DNA from: Victivallis vadensis
Lineage (GTDB): Bacteria > Verrucomicrobiota > Lentisphaeria > Victivallales > GWF2-50-93
Direction of reading: 5' to 3'
Assembly: GCA_945883805.1 (NCBI GenBank)
Contig: CAMCYE010000014.1
Span: 1 to 45,222 of the forward strand
Length of the DNA stretch: 45,222 nucleotides
Positions 15,737 to 24,506 of the stretch are shown one piece after another. Below the pieces are notes generated by a model that made no database searches, was not told the DNA's origin, and was given only the letters and a program-made list of their open reading frames with translations. A program made the position numbers and the translations under genes. Position 1 is the stretch's first letter. Each line of letters begins with the position of its first letter.

Positions 15737-16513
15737 CTACTTGGATTCCGACAGGCAATTTTTCAGTTCCGCAGAAAATCTCCTGCTTCCTGAAATGCCC
15801 AGTTTTGAAAGATAAAACTCGAGGGAAGTGCTCATGCAGCCCAATCCGTAAATTACACTGTTGGTGAAATTGATGCTTGACGCTTCCGGGAAATATTTTG
15901 TCGGACAGCTTATTTCCGCAACCTTGCATCCTGTCCAGATAATCTGGGCCAGCATCTGGTTGTCAAAAACAAAATCATCCCCGTTTCTGTCAAGCGGAAG
16001 TTTCAGCAGAAGTTCCCTTGAAAAAGCCCTGTATCCGGTATGGTATTCCGAAAGTTTCGCTCCCAAAAAAACATTCTCCGCCAAAGTCAGTATCCGATTA
16101 TTGTAATATTTCCATCTGGGCATTCCCCCCTTTACGGCATATCCGCCGAGAATCCTGGAACCGAGCACGCAATGATAAAGTTCGTTGCCTATTAGGGATG
16201 CCATCGCAGGAATGAGTTTTGGCGTGTACTGGTAGTCAGGATGAACCATTATGACAATATCGGCCCCCTCTTCAAGCGCGAGGCGATAACAAATTTTCTG
16301 GTTACCCCCGTATCCTAAGTTCTTCTCATTCCTGAAGACACGCACTTTTTCCAGCTTCTCCGCAATGTCGGCAGTCTTGTCCCGGCTTGCATCGTCAACC
16401 AGTATCACAAGGTCAACGCAACCCTGGGCCATTACCTCTTCATAGGTCTGTACAAGCGTTTTCTCCGCATTGTAAGCAGGCATCACCACAACTATTTTCT
16501 TATCCTTGTACAT
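15737..16513 (-). CDS. Family 2 glycosyltransferase
   Basis: 258 residues. A GT-A domain: KKIVVVMPAYNAEKTL, LVDDASRDKT, NEKNLGYGGNQKICYRLA, and HPDYQY in place of the DxD metal site (D at VHPDYQY). Further on, GSRILGGYAVKGGMP and HTGYRAFSRELL are typical of the dolichyl-phosphate glucose/undecaprenyl-phosphate sugar subgroup. It is probably membrane-associated and makes a lipid-linked sugar or extends a glycan. It lies away from the main polysaccharide region, next to rsmD. GGGGTG is upstream of the ATG. Confidence 0.85.
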   Translation of the reverse strand: MYKDKKIVVVMPAYNAEKTLVQTYEEVMAQGCVDLVILVDDASRDKTADIAEKLEKVRVFRNEKNLGYGGNQKICYRLALEEGADIVIMVHPDYQYTPKLIPAMASLIGNELYHCVLGSRILGGYAVKGGMPRWKYYNNRILTLAENVFLGAKLSEYHTGYRAFSRELLLKLPLDRNGDDFVFDNQMLAQIIWTGCKVAEISCPTKYFPEASSINFTNSVIYGLGCMSTSLEFYLSKLGISGSRRFSAELKNCLSESK

Positions 16514-16575
16514 GATTTCGCACCCCAGATAAATTTATTTTCAAAGTGGCTTCCTGCAGACATACTAGATAGAGC

Positions 16576-16718
16576 CTCCTCGAAAAGGTAATCTCAAAAT
16601 GAAATTTGTCTTAAAAAGTAGCACAGACATTCTTGCCTGTGGGTTCAAATTTCATTTTCCGTCACAGACCAGACTTCGCTGGGAGGCTACGACATGGCGC
16701 ACAGGATGTCTGTGCTAC
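16576..16718. repeat. Palindromic element, GTAGCACAGACAT arms
   Basis: The left arm 16618-16641 (GTAGCACAGACATTC...CCTGTG) pairs with the right arm 16700-16718 (CACAGGATGTCTGTGCTAC). Outside and inside the left arm, AATGAAATTTG pairs with CAAATTTCATT. The outer end AAGGTAATCTCAAAAT resembles the GAGGTAATTTCAAAA end box. There is no ORF. Confidence 0.7.
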
Positions 16719-16754
16719 CCCATTTTCGAGCAACGTCTAGCTATGGATTCCCTT

Positions 16755-17570
16755 TCATTTCCCGATCTGAACCAGTATTTTCCACATGTCCTCAGGCTTC
16801 GAGCAGGCAAGGAATTTCTTCCTGTTCACGTCCTTGGCAAAATAATTGGCAAGCTTGGAGATCAGTTCAATATAAAAGAAGCTTGTCTGTGTGGGAACCG
16901 CCGACACAAAGAAAATTGAAAGACTGTCCCCGTTCTCTTTTATTATTCCTGGCTTGACTGTCCCGATTGCAAGGGTGAGACCACAGGCCTTGAACCCCCT
17001 GGCATGCGGGAACGCTATTCCTGAACCGACTGAAGTGGATATGAGGGACTCGCGCTTTAAAAGGGCCTTGACAAAAGTGTCGTCATTCTCCACGAACCCC
17101 TTTTCAGCGCAGTGCCTGCCGATTATCCCTATGACCTCCTCTTTTGTCTTCGCCTTGATATGAGGAAGCATCAGGTCATTGGACGAGAACCTAGCCACCC
17201 CCTTGTACTGGTGAAATTCATCGCTTGGCCTATCGAATTGGCCCTCGTTAAAATAGAGGAACCGCCCGCAGTTCGGACATGATATGCAGTGACTTGTCGA
17301 GAGCACGGAATTTGCGACGCCCACTGGGATTTTCATAAAACAGCTTGTACAAGCGCTGTTTATCATGGGGCATACGTAAATGTTGTATTTTTTGGATATT
17401 CTTTCATATATGATCGAGACTTCCGGAGGAAGGAGTTTCTTCAACCCGTTGATGTTCCTCTTCAATTCGGAACGGCTGGATTCCTGTTCCTCACCTTTGA
17501 GCGCCGCATGTTCGTGCAACGCTATTTCAAGATCCTGCATCTGGAGAAGCTGATTTATATATTTATTCAT
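16755..17570 (-). CDS. Zinc-ribbon/coiled-coil protein fused to a PTS EIIA domain
   Basis: 271 residues. The N-terminal part (1-60) is helical and charged, starting MNKYINQLLQMQDLEIALHEH. Cysteines C74-x2-C77 and C98-x2-C101 (with C67 and C95) form a C4 zinc ribbon like that of CT398-type proteins. Residues about 128-271 are an EIIA domain of the fructose/nitrogen type, with phospho-accepting H189 in GSGIAFPHAR and the following SLSIFFVSAVPTQ. No PTS permease is nearby, so a regulatory, EIIANtr-like role is more likely than sugar uptake. The ATG at 17570 has AAGG 5 nt upstream; a farther TTG lies in a repeat. Confidence 0.83.
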   Translation of the reverse strand: MNKYINQLLQMQDLEIALHEHAALKGEEQESSRSELKRNINGLKKLLPPEVSIIYERISKKYNIYVCPMINSACTSCFMKIPVGVANSVLSTSHCISCPNCGRFLYFNEGQFDRPSDEFHQYKGVARFSSNDLMLPHIKAKTKEEVIGIIGRHCAEKGFVENDDTFVKALLKRESLISTSVGSGIAFPHARGFKACGLTLAIGTVKPGIIKENGDSLSIFFVSAVPTQTSFFYIELISKLANYFAKDVNRKKFLACSKPEDMWKILVQIGK

Positions 17571-17596
17571 TTTTGCCTTGTCAATGGTTATAAAAA

Positions 17597-17644
17597 CCCC
17601 TAAAAATCCGCATTTGGAGCCATATGCCAATTTTTAGACGTTCC
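17597..17644. repeat. Mini-element related to the 276-bp TIR element
   Basis: CCCCTAAAAATCCGCATTTGG and CCATATGCCAATTTTTAGACG form a near-palindrome. The same arms, longer and better matched, are the terminal repeats at 44947 and 45222. It is the two ends of that element fused without its interior, lying just upstream of the EIIA gene. Confidence 0.75.
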
Positions 17645-17730
17645 ATTATATAATAAAAATCCGGAGAGGGGATTATAATGTTTCATCGGGTAAAAATCAA
17701 TCTTTTATGGAAATAATTTTTAAAGAGGTT

Positions 17731-17765
17731 AAAAAAAAAGCTCCGGGTTTTAGCCCGGAGCTTTT
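17731..17765 (-). terminator. Rho-independent terminator of the S1 gene
   Basis: The stem GCTCCGGG/CCCGGAGC extends with A/T pairs and has a 6-nt loop. On the minus strand it is followed by nine T residues (17731-17739). It lies 26 bp past the S1 stop codon. Confidence 0.9.
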
Positions 17766-17790
17766 GGTGTAACGGAAAACATTGGGAAAA

Positions 17791-19563
17791 CTATTTCTTG
17801 ATTTCCCTTTCGGCATCTTCTTTCCTGATGCTGATCTGAATATTGTCGAGTGCCGAGAGCGAATCCTCGTCGAGCATTTCGCTGACCTTGACATTACCGA
17901 GAGCGGCAGTCACCTCTTCTCCCGCAGCTTTCAGGGCTTCCTCGGAATAATTCTCCTTGGCGGCCTTGACACTGAGTCCGATACGGCGCTCCTCCTTGTC
18001 AATCTTGATGACTCTCGCCTCGACTTCATCGCCGAGGGCAAGAATGTCCTTCACGCGCTTTACATGCTCCTCGCTGATCTGGGAGATATGGATGAGCCCG
18101 TCAATCTTATTGGAAAGTTCGATGAACGCCCCAAAAGCGGTAATCTTGGTGATTTTGCCTTTGACAAGGTCTCCGATCTTATAGAGATTGTCGATATTGA
18201 GCCAAGGATCGTTTTCGAGCTGCTTGAGACCAAGGGAAATCCTCTGCTGTGCAGGGTCTATGTCAAGTATTACTGCCTCGACTTCCTGCCCGACCTTAAG
18301 GATTTCATTCGGATTGTTAATCTTCCTTGTCCATGACATGTCGGAAACATGGATCATCCCGTCAATGTCGTTTTCAATTTCAACAAACGCGCCGTAGCTG
18401 GTCATGTTCCTGACTTTGCCCTTGATCTTGCTGCCGGCCGGATATTTCTGGGCAAGAACTTCCCACGGATTCTGTGTTGTCTGACGCAGTCCGAGAGAGA
18501 TTTTCTTCTGATCCTTCTGAATGTCCAGGACAACGGCTTCCACTTCTTCGCCGACGCCGAGTATCTCCCCGGCCTTTGTAACGCGCTTGGTCCATGACAT
18601 TTCTGAAACATGGATCAATCCTTCCACACCTTCCGATATTTCAACAAATGCGCCATAGGGCATGATATTGACCACGCGGCCCTTAATTGTGGATCCTACC
18701 GGGTATTTCTCATCAATCTTAACCCACGGATTCTCCGTCTTCTGTTTGAGACCGAGGGATACACGCTCCTTGACATTGTCAATATCGAGGATGACAGCTT
18801 CAATTTTCTGTCCGATCTCGAGCATTTCGGAAGGATGGGATATGCGCTTCCACGACATGTCGGTGATATGGAGAAGTCCGTCGAGTCCGCCGAGGTCGAT
18901 GAATGCTCCAAAATCGGTGATGTTCTTAACCACACCGGTCCTGATGCTGCCTTTTTCCATATCCTTAAGGAGTGTGCTGCGCTTGCCGGCGCGGTCAGCC
19001 TCTAGGAGTTCCCTGCGGGAAACAACGATGTTTTTCCTGTCAATGTTTATCTTGAGTATTTTGAGGTCGTATTCCTTGTTGATGAAGTCGTCCATGTTGC
19101 GGACTGGTGCAATGTCAAGCTGAGAGCCGGGAAGAAACGCCTCAATGCCGAAGAGGTCGACAATGATTCCGCCTTTGACGCGGTGTTTCATGAGGCCCTT
19201 GATGACTTGGCCTTCCTTGTATTCGGAGCAGAGCTTGTCCCATGACCTCTGGAAGGAAGCCTTGGATACGCTGAGTTTCGGCATGTGGTTTTCATCTTCG
19301 ATCTGTTCAAGATAGACATCGATGATGTCTCCCGCCTTGATTTCCTTCCAGTTCTTGAATTCTTCGGACGAGATGAATCCCTCCGACTTGTACTGGATAT
19401 CCACCAGGACGCCGTTATCGCGTTTTTCAATTACGCGCCCCTTGAGGATAGACCCCTGGATAAAATCGGTTTTCATTTCCTGTTTGAGGACTTCTTCCAT
19501 TGAAGAAGGCATGTTTTCGAGATCGATGAAGCTTGCTACGTTGTTTTGTTCGTTTGTTGACAT
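17791..19563 (-). CDS. rpsA: 30S ribosomal protein S1
   Basis: 590 residues from MSTNEQNNV, with six S1 RNA-binding (OB) repeats. Repeats 3-6 are clearest, each with a GAFV/IE-type strand, DGLLHI/EGLIHV/DGMIHV/DGLIHI and a WxxxI linker, ending in SLGLKQ. Length and six-domain layout match canonical bacterial S1. It binds mRNA leaders on the 30S subunit and helps translate messages with weak Shine-Dalgarno sequences, which fits this genome, where many starts lack one. An upstream in-frame extension (to 19641) is not family-like. It is a single-gene unit with a strong terminator. Confidence 0.95.
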   Translation of the reverse strand: MSTNEQNNVASFIDLENMPSSMEEVLKQEMKTDFIQGSILKGRVIEKRDNGVLVDIQYKSEGFISSEEFKNWKEIKAGDIIDVYLEQIEDENHMPKLSVSKASFQRSWDKLCSEYKEGQVIKGLMKHRVKGGIIVDLFGIEAFLPGSQLDIAPVRNMDDFINKEYDLKILKINIDRKNIVVSRRELLEADRAGKRSTLLKDMEKGSIRTGVVKNITDFGAFIDLGGLDGLLHITDMSWKRISHPSEMLEIGQKIEAVILDIDNVKERVSLGLKQKTENPWVKIDEKYPVGSTIKGRVVNIMPYGAFVEISEGVEGLIHVSEMSWTKRVTKAGEILGVGEEVEAVVLDIQKDQKKISLGLRQTTQNPWEVLAQKYPAGSKIKGKVRNMTSYGAFVEIENDIDGMIHVSDMSWTRKINNPNEILKVGQEVEAVILDIDPAQQRISLGLKQLENDPWLNIDNLYKIGDLVKGKITKITAFGAFIELSNKIDGLIHISQISEEHVKRVKDILALGDEVEARVIKIDKEERRIGLSVKAAKENYSEEALKAAGEEVTAALGNVKVSEMLDEDSLSALDNIQISIRKEDAEREIKK

Positions 19564-19819
19564 TGTTTTCTGTTTTTGGTTAAAGTTGATGTTTAAAAAC
19601 CGGATCCCCAGCCTGCAAGGGAATCCCTGATGCAAATACAAAAAGCCTGTTACTGTAGACCTCTATGCTGTAAAATCAACAGGTATTTGAAAAATTATCC
19701 GAGTTGATTGCAAAATACAAGAAAACGACTAAGAAATCCGCAGTCAGGCATTTTGCTGTTTTTTTTCAAATCCCCTTGCTTTTACACATATATAAATTAA
19801 TTTATATTATATGACAAAA

Positions 19820-19848
19820 TTGTAATAAAACATTTTTATATATTACAA
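19820..19848. promoter_or_regulatory. Dyad TTGTAATA-N13-TATTACAA upstream of glnN
   Basis: Perfect 8-bp arms lie 86-114 bp upstream of the candidate sigma-54 site, the distance usual for an enhancer-type activator or a repressor operator. The TGTNA...TNACA shape loosely recalls nitrogen-regulator boxes, but no regulator can be named. Confidence 0.4.
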
Positions 19849-19933
19849 AAATGTAACTGTATTAAAAGACATGCCTTGAAGCTGAATTCATATTTTGTTG
19901 TTTACAAGCAAGTTACGGATTTATAAATGCCGT

Positions 19934-19950
19934 TGGCATTCATACTGCTA
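19934..19950 (+). promoter_or_regulatory. Candidate sigma-54 (-24/-12) promoter of glnN
   Basis: TGGCATTCATACTGCTA carries the -24 GG (19935-19936) and the -12 GC (19947-19948) with exactly the 10-nt gap of sigma-54 promoters. TGGCA matches and the -12 half TGCT matches imperfectly. Predicted transcription would start near 19960, 44 nt before the glnN ATG. Sigma-54 control of glutamine synthetase is classical. Confidence 0.45.
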
Positions 19951-20003
19951 GCCCAATTAACTTTAAAATTCTATAATATTCATATCAATTGAAGGAGGAG
20001 CGC

Positions 20004-22148
20004 ATGAATCTCAGGAAACACGTGATATCGAACATCGCAAACAAGAAACTGGAAGTCCGGAAAGACGGCAGGGACTGCGACATAACCGCAATTTACGGGC
20101 AGGACGTATTCAACCTGAAAACAATGAAGGACTATCTTCCGAAACCGGTTTACAGGAAGCTCATGCACACCATAAGGAACGGGGCGACCCTTGACCCGAC
20201 AATAGCGGACGATGTATCGAACGCGATGAAACGGTGGGCCCTCAGCAAGGGTGCAAGCCACTATACCCACTGGTTCCAGCCCCTCACAGGCTCAACCGCC
20301 GAAAAACATGATTCCTTTATCGAGCCCGATCTCGAAGGCGGGGTGATGATGGATTTTTCAGGCAAATCCCTAGTCAAGGGCGAACCTGACGCATCAAGCT
20401 TCCCATCCGGCGGGATAAGGGCGACATTTGAAGCCCGCGGCTATACGGCATGGGATCCGACCAGCCCCGCTTTCATAAAGCACAGCGCATCCGGGGCAGT
20501 CCTCTGCATTCCGACAGCTTTCTGCTCGTATACCGGAGAAGCTCTCGACAAGAAAACACCGCTTCTCCGTTCCATGCAGGTGATTTCCGCGCAGACGAAA
20601 AGGCTCCTCGCGTGCTTCGGCGAGAAAGTCGACGGGAAGGTTGTGGCAACCCTAGGCCCGGAGCAGGAATATTTCCTTATAGACAAGGAACTTTATCTTG
20701 CCCGTCCGGACCTCATTCAGACAGGACGCACCCTGTTCGGAAGCGTGTCCGCCAAACACCAGCAGATGGAAGACCATTATTTCGGCGCCGTCAAGGAGCG
20801 CATTTTGAATTTCATGAACGAAGCCGACCAGACCCTGTGGAAACTCGGCATTCCTGCCAAAACCCGCCACAACGAGGTTGCCCCGGCCCAGTTTGAACTG
20901 GCCCCTATTTTCGAGGAGCTGAATCTTGCAGTCGATCACAACATGATTGTCATGGAGGTTCTCCGCGTAGTCGCCTCCCACCATGGACTCGTCTGCCTGA
21001 CACATGAGAAACCGTTCGCCGGAGTGAACGGTTCAGGTAAGCACAACAATTGGTCGCTGATGGTGTCGCCTGACGGGAAAAACCTTCTCGAACCAGGAAA
21101 GAATCCTCACGAGAACGCGATATTCCTCACGCTACTCTGCGCAATAATAAGGGCTGTCGACCGCCATGCCGACATTCTCCGTGCGACAGTCGCACATGCC
21201 GGGAACGATCACCGTCTCGGCGCAAATGAAGCCCCTCCGGCGATCATTTCAATCTTCCTCGGGGAACAGCTTACGGATGTCATCGGGCAGATTGAAAAGG
21301 GCGGATCAAGATCCTCAAAATCGGGGGGAACGATGCATGTCGGGGTGGACACCCTTCCCATTCTTCCGAAAGATGCTACAGACAGGAACCGCACAAGTCC
21401 ATTCGCATTTACAGGAAATAAATTCGAATTCCGCGCCGTCGGTTCAAACCAGTCATGCGCAGGGCCGAACATCGCCCTCAATACAATCGTCGGCGAATCC
21501 ATCGATGAAATAGCGACTGAGCTTGAGAAAGTTCCGGCCGCAAAATTCAACAACTCCCTTCAGGCGATACTCCAGGACATAATAAAAACCCACAAAAGGG
21601 TGATATTCAACGGCGACAACTATACTGCGGAATGGGCAAAAGAGGCTGCAAAACGCGGACTTCCCAATTTTAAGAAAACTCCGGAAGCCCTGGACTCCCT
21701 TCTCTCCAAAAAGGCTGAACACCTCTTTGCAAAATATAAGGTGTTGAGCAAAACAGAACTGCATTCCCGCCATGAAGTCTATATCGAGGAATACAAAAAG
21801 ACCATCATCCTCGAAGGAACCCTCGCCCTCAATATGGTAAAGACCATATTCATCCCGGTTGCAATAAGACAGCAGAGTATTATCGCAGACAATGTAATCA
21901 AACTCAAGGCAATCGGAGTCTCCGCCGGATCAGAGGAACAGAAGAAGAAAGCCGTAATAATCGGCAGCCTAATATCCCGCCTATGCGGATCCGGCGAAAA
22001 AATGGAAAAATTCCTTGAAGCGTACAGGACTGATGCAATCCTTAAAGAGACTGAAAACATGAGGGAGGCTGTGGATAAGCTGGAACAAGAAGTGGACGAC
22101 GACCTCTGGCCCCTTCCAAAATACGGGGAGATGCTTTTCATCTATTAG
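20004..22148 (+). CDS. glnN: Type III glutamine synthetase
   Basis: 714 residues, the size of GSIII and far longer than GSI. It contains the N-terminal HWFQPLTGSTAEKHDSF, the GSIII-type GPEQEYFLIDKELY, GIPAKTRHNEVAPAQFELAP, FAGVNGSGKHNNWS, the TVAHAGNDHRLGANEAPPAI loop, and NRTSPFAFTGNKFEFRAVGS. It makes glutamine from glutamate, ammonia and ATP in nitrogen assimilation. The ATG at 20004 follows AAGGAGG with ideal spacing; an upstream TTG overlaps that site and is not the start. The candidate sigma-54 promoter and dyad upstream suggest nitrogen control. No ammonium transporter or PII gene is adjacent. Confidence 0.95.
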   Translation: MNLRKHVISNIANKKLEVRKDGRDCDITAIYGQDVFNLKTMKDYLPKPVYRKLMHTIRNGATLDPTIADDVSNAMKRWALSKGASHYTHWFQPLTGSTAEKHDSFIEPDLEGGVMMDFSGKSLVKGEPDASSFPSGGIRATFEARGYTAWDPTSPAFIKHSASGAVLCIPTAFCSYTGEALDKKTPLLRSMQVISAQTKRLLACFGEKVDGKVVATLGPEQEYFLIDKELYLARPDLIQTGRTLFGSVSAKHQQMEDHYFGAVKERILNFMNEADQTLWKLGIPAKTRHNEVAPAQFELAPIFEELNLAVDHNMIVMEVLRVVASHHGLVCLTHEKPFAGVNGSGKHNNWSLMVSPDGKNLLEPGKNPHENAIFLTLLCAIIRAVDRHADILRATVAHAGNDHRLGANEAPPAIISIFLGEQLTDVIGQIEKGGSRSSKSGGTMHVGVDTLPILPKDATDRNRTSPFAFTGNKFEFRAVGSNQSCAGPNIALNTIVGESIDEIATELEKVPAAKFNNSLQAILQDIIKTHKRVIFNGDNYTAEWAKEAAKRGLPNFKKTPEALDSLLSKKAEHLFAKYKVLSKTELHSRHEVYIEEYKKTIILEGTLALNMVKTIFIPVAIRQQSIIADNVIKLKAIGVSAGSEEQKKKAVIIGSLISRLCGSGEKMEKFLEAYRTDAILKETENMREAVDKLEQEVDDDLWPLPKYGEMLFIY

Positions 22149-22697
22149 GGGGTGTTGCCTGAAACGTAATCCCTCAGTCTTTATGGCACAGAGTTACAAA
22201 GGCACAGAGGCACAGAGGCACAGAGTGAAAAAGATAACAGAGCTGATTTGAAAATACAAAAAAATGGTTGTTATGGCAATACGCCCGTTGGAGTTCACAA
22301 CTTTAGTGTGTCTTTATATTCAATAGGTTACGCACGCTAAAGCCGTGAACTCCAACTTTTGAAATCAGCTCAAAAGAGGCAATTTTGAAATTGCCTCAAC
22401 AAATAATGAAATAAAGAAGTGAAAATACCGTATGGAAATGGGTGTTGGTCATGCCGATTTTGCTCACGTCGCCTCTGCTTTGTGCCTTTGTGCCTTTGTA
22501 ACTTTATCCCGCCAGCACGGCATAGACTGACCGATTACCCTGAAACAACGCTTGCAGGCGGTTTTCTATTCCACTCTCCTTGATTATTAACTGGTACGGC
22601 ACTATCATTAAAACTGGAAAAATGAAAAACCTATCAGTGCGGACTCTTGGGATTGCATTAAAAGCCAGGGGGGGTCGATATTAAGGAGAACCGTAAA
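22149..22697. repeat. Gene-free block: nested octamers and palindromes
   Basis: No gene is supported here. Outer imperfect inverted repeats (GTTGCCTGAAACGTAATCCCTCAGTCT near 22153, its complement near 22520-22560) enclose GGCACAGA octamers (22184-22225) and inverted octamers AACTTTGTGCC-like (22471-22505). Inside are a hairpin with arms GTTGGAGTTCAC...CTTTAG and CTAAAGCCGTGAACTCCAAC (22275-22353), ends GAGCTGATTT...AAAA (22241 and about 22372), and the GAGGCAATTTTGAAATTGCCTC palindrome (22376-22397). Confidence 0.65.
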
Positions 22698-23792
22698 ATG
22701 GATCGGACACAGCGCATCCTTGTGGTGGATGACGAAAGCGCCAACCGAGATCTTCTGGTCAAGATGCTAAAAGGGCTCGGTCACAGCGCCGAGTCGGCAA
22801 ACGACGGTTTTCAGGCATTGGCCCAGCTCAAACTCGGATACGACCTGTTGCTTCTGGATATTATGATGCCAGGCATGGACGGGTTTGAAGTCGTACGCAA
22901 AATCAGGGGTGGAACGGAATGCCAGGATATCCCCATATGCATGGTGACCGGGCTTTCCAGCAGGGAGGATCGTTTGCGGGCGGTGGAGGCCGGCGTGAAC
23001 GACTTCATAGCAAAACCGTTCGACATGATGGAATTAAAAATCCGCACAAATTCGCTGCTCAGGGAAAAAGAATCCCGGGAAGCCCTCAAACGATATCAGG
23101 CTGAACTTGAAGAAATTGTGGACAGGCGGACAGTGTCCCTGCGGCAGGCGCTTCAGGAAACGGCGGAAGCCCAGCGCAAAACGTACCAGGCACAACTTGA
23201 AACCATTGAAAGACTGGCTATTGCCGCCGAACACAGGGACAGGGAAACCGCATCCCATATCAAACGGATGAGCCACTACTGCCACCTGATCGCCAAAAAA
23301 CTCGGACTACCGGCCCAGGAATGCGAAATAATCCTTAACGCCACCCCTATGCACGATGTCGGAAAAATAGGCATCCCGGATGCCATACTCCTGAAACCGG
23401 GAAAACTCGACCCATCCGAATGGGAAATCATGAAAAAACATGCCGAGATAGGGGCGCTTATCCTTGGAGGCTCATCTTCCGACCTTCTCCAAGCAGGAGA
23501 AATAATCTCCAGATCCCACCATGAGCGCTGGGACGGCACCGGCTACCCCATGGGACTGTCCGGGGAAAACATACCCCTCTGGGGCAGGATAACCTCCCTG
23601 GCCGACGTATTTGACGCCCTTACGAACAAGCGTCCATACAAAGATGCTTTTTCAAACGAGATGGCGGTGCAAATCATGAAAGAGGCGCGCGGGGTCTTTT
23701 TCGATCCGAAACTATTGGACATATTTCTGGACAACCTTTCCGAAGTGTTCGCCATACAAAAACAATTCATGGATACTTCTTGCGAGAAATAA
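22698..23792 (+). CDS. Response regulator with HD-GYP domain (cyclic-di-GMP phosphodiesterase)
   Basis: 364 residues. The receiver domain (1-120) has the acidic pair D11-D12, phospho-acceptor D54 in LLLLDIMMPGMDG, and K106. A coiled linker (125-170) leads to an HD-GYP domain: H219-D220 in PMHDVGKIGIPD, and HHERWDGTGYP (274-284). RpfG-type proteins of this layout degrade cyclic di-GMP when phosphorylated, controlling motility, biofilm or polysaccharide. No histidine kinase is adjacent. AAGGAG lies 9 nt upstream of the ATG. The gene stands alone after a repeat block. Confidence 0.92.
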   Translation: MDRTQRILVVDDESANRDLLVKMLKGLGHSAESANDGFQALAQLKLGYDLLLLDIMMPGMDGFEVVRKIRGGTECQDIPICMVTGLSSREDRLRAVEAGVNDFIAKPFDMMELKIRTNSLLREKESREALKRYQAELEEIVDRRTVSLRQALQETAEAQRKTYQAQLETIERLAIAAEHRDRETASHIKRMSHYCHLIAKKLGLPAQECEIILNATPMHDVGKIGIPDAILLKPGKLDPSEWEIMKKHAEIGALILGGSSSDLLQAGEIISRSHHERWDGTGYPMGLSGENIPLWGRITSLADVFDALTNKRPYKDAFSNEMAVQIMKEARGVFFDPKLLDIFLDNLSEVFAIQKQFMDTSCEK

Positions 23793-23949
23793 CCCCGACC
23801 ACGCGTTCAGGAATACTGGGAAACTATTCGCGTCCGCAAGCAGCCAAACATAAAATAATCTCGATTTTTTCATGCATCCATACGTTTCGGTATTGTGTTT
23901 GTCCATGAAATATCATATAATGTGTCTGCAACAAATACAGCGGGGCGAT

Positions 23950-24195
23950 ATGGACTCGGGGAAAAAATACGAATTCAGGAAATTGAAAAACTCTTCGGAT
24001 AAGATTTTGATCTGCCCGAAATGTTTTGAATTGCTTTTCAGGGATGACTTCGAGCATTTCTCCTGCTGTCCATACTGCGACTCGCCGATTGAGATAAGCG
24101 ATGAGATGGAGGATTATCTGCTGAAACCGATTGTGGACAACTGGATTTCAAATCAAAACCAGTCATTTCCGGGAACATTTCACCCTGAAAGCTGA
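23950..24195 (+). CDS. Small zinc-ribbon protein
   Basis: 81 residues from MDSGKKYEFRKL. ILICPKCFELL and FSCCPYCDSPIE give two CxxC knuckles about 15 residues apart, a C4 zinc ribbon. The rest is acidic and helical (ISDEMEDYLLKPIVDNW). I do not recognise a named family. The start was chosen because the upstream in-frame residues are hydrophobic and unlike the rest; a GGGG lies before the ATG. It may bind nucleic acid or a ribosomal partner, since it sits just before the ribosomal operon, but that is a guess. The gap 24196-24363 is A/T-rich and probably carries the promoter of that operon; I could not fix its -35 and -10. Confidence 0.6.
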   Translation: MDSGKKYEFRKLKNSSDKILICPKCFELLFRDDFEHFSCCPYCDSPIEISDEMEDYLLKPIVDNWISNQNQSFPGTFHPES

Positions 24196-24363
24196 CCGTC
24201 CGTAATTTTTTTCAATATTTTGCCATATCATGCTTGCATGTCTTCAATATAAGTCTATTTTACCCGGCTCGATAAATTTTTTAATTTTTTTATTTACATG
24301 CCAGCTGTACGGAACATTTATCATTGAATTCCGCGGTTCTGGCAGGGTAGTAGGAGTTTGCTT

Positions 24364-24480
24364 ATGAAAGTTAGAGCATCGGTAAAGCGTCGTTGTGAAT
24401 TTTGTCAGATAATAAAAAGAAAAGGCGTGTTGAGAGTGCAATGTTCACGCAACGCACGCCATAAACAGAGACAGGGTTGA
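24364..24480 (+). CDS. rpmJ: 50S ribosomal protein L36
   Basis: 38 residues, [20 protein letters not shown] and onward, with the CxxC zinc pair (C11, C14), then C27 and H32 as remaining ligands, as in the zinc-binding form of L36. AGGAG lies 8 nt upstream. It is the first gene of the rpmJ-rpsM-rpsK-rpoA-rplQ operon, 26 bp before rpsM. The usual upstream partners (infA, map, secY) are absent here. Confidence 0.95.
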   Translation: MKVRASVKRRCEFCQIIKRKGVLRVQCSRNARHKQRQG

Positions 24481-24506
24481 TATTATATTAAGGAAGGGAA
24501 TTTTTT

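Larger units (their letters stand above)
19564..20003. promoter_or_regulatory. A/T-rich divergent regulatory region between rpsA and glnN
   Basis: This 440-bp gap holds no gene. It is very A/T-rich around 19780-19860, contains the dyad and the sigma-54-like site listed separately, and has a GAGTTGATTGCAAAATAC segment near 19702 resembling the repeat end box. The glnN ribosome site AAGGAGG is at 19992-19998. Confidence 0.5.

Noticed and set aside
17782..19123. Plus-strand frames opposite the S1 gene
   Set aside because: They mirror the repeated S1 domains and are codon-bias artefacts.
20652..22141. Long minus-strand frames inside glnN
   Set aside because: Shadows of a strongly coding gene, with no ribosome sites or family features.
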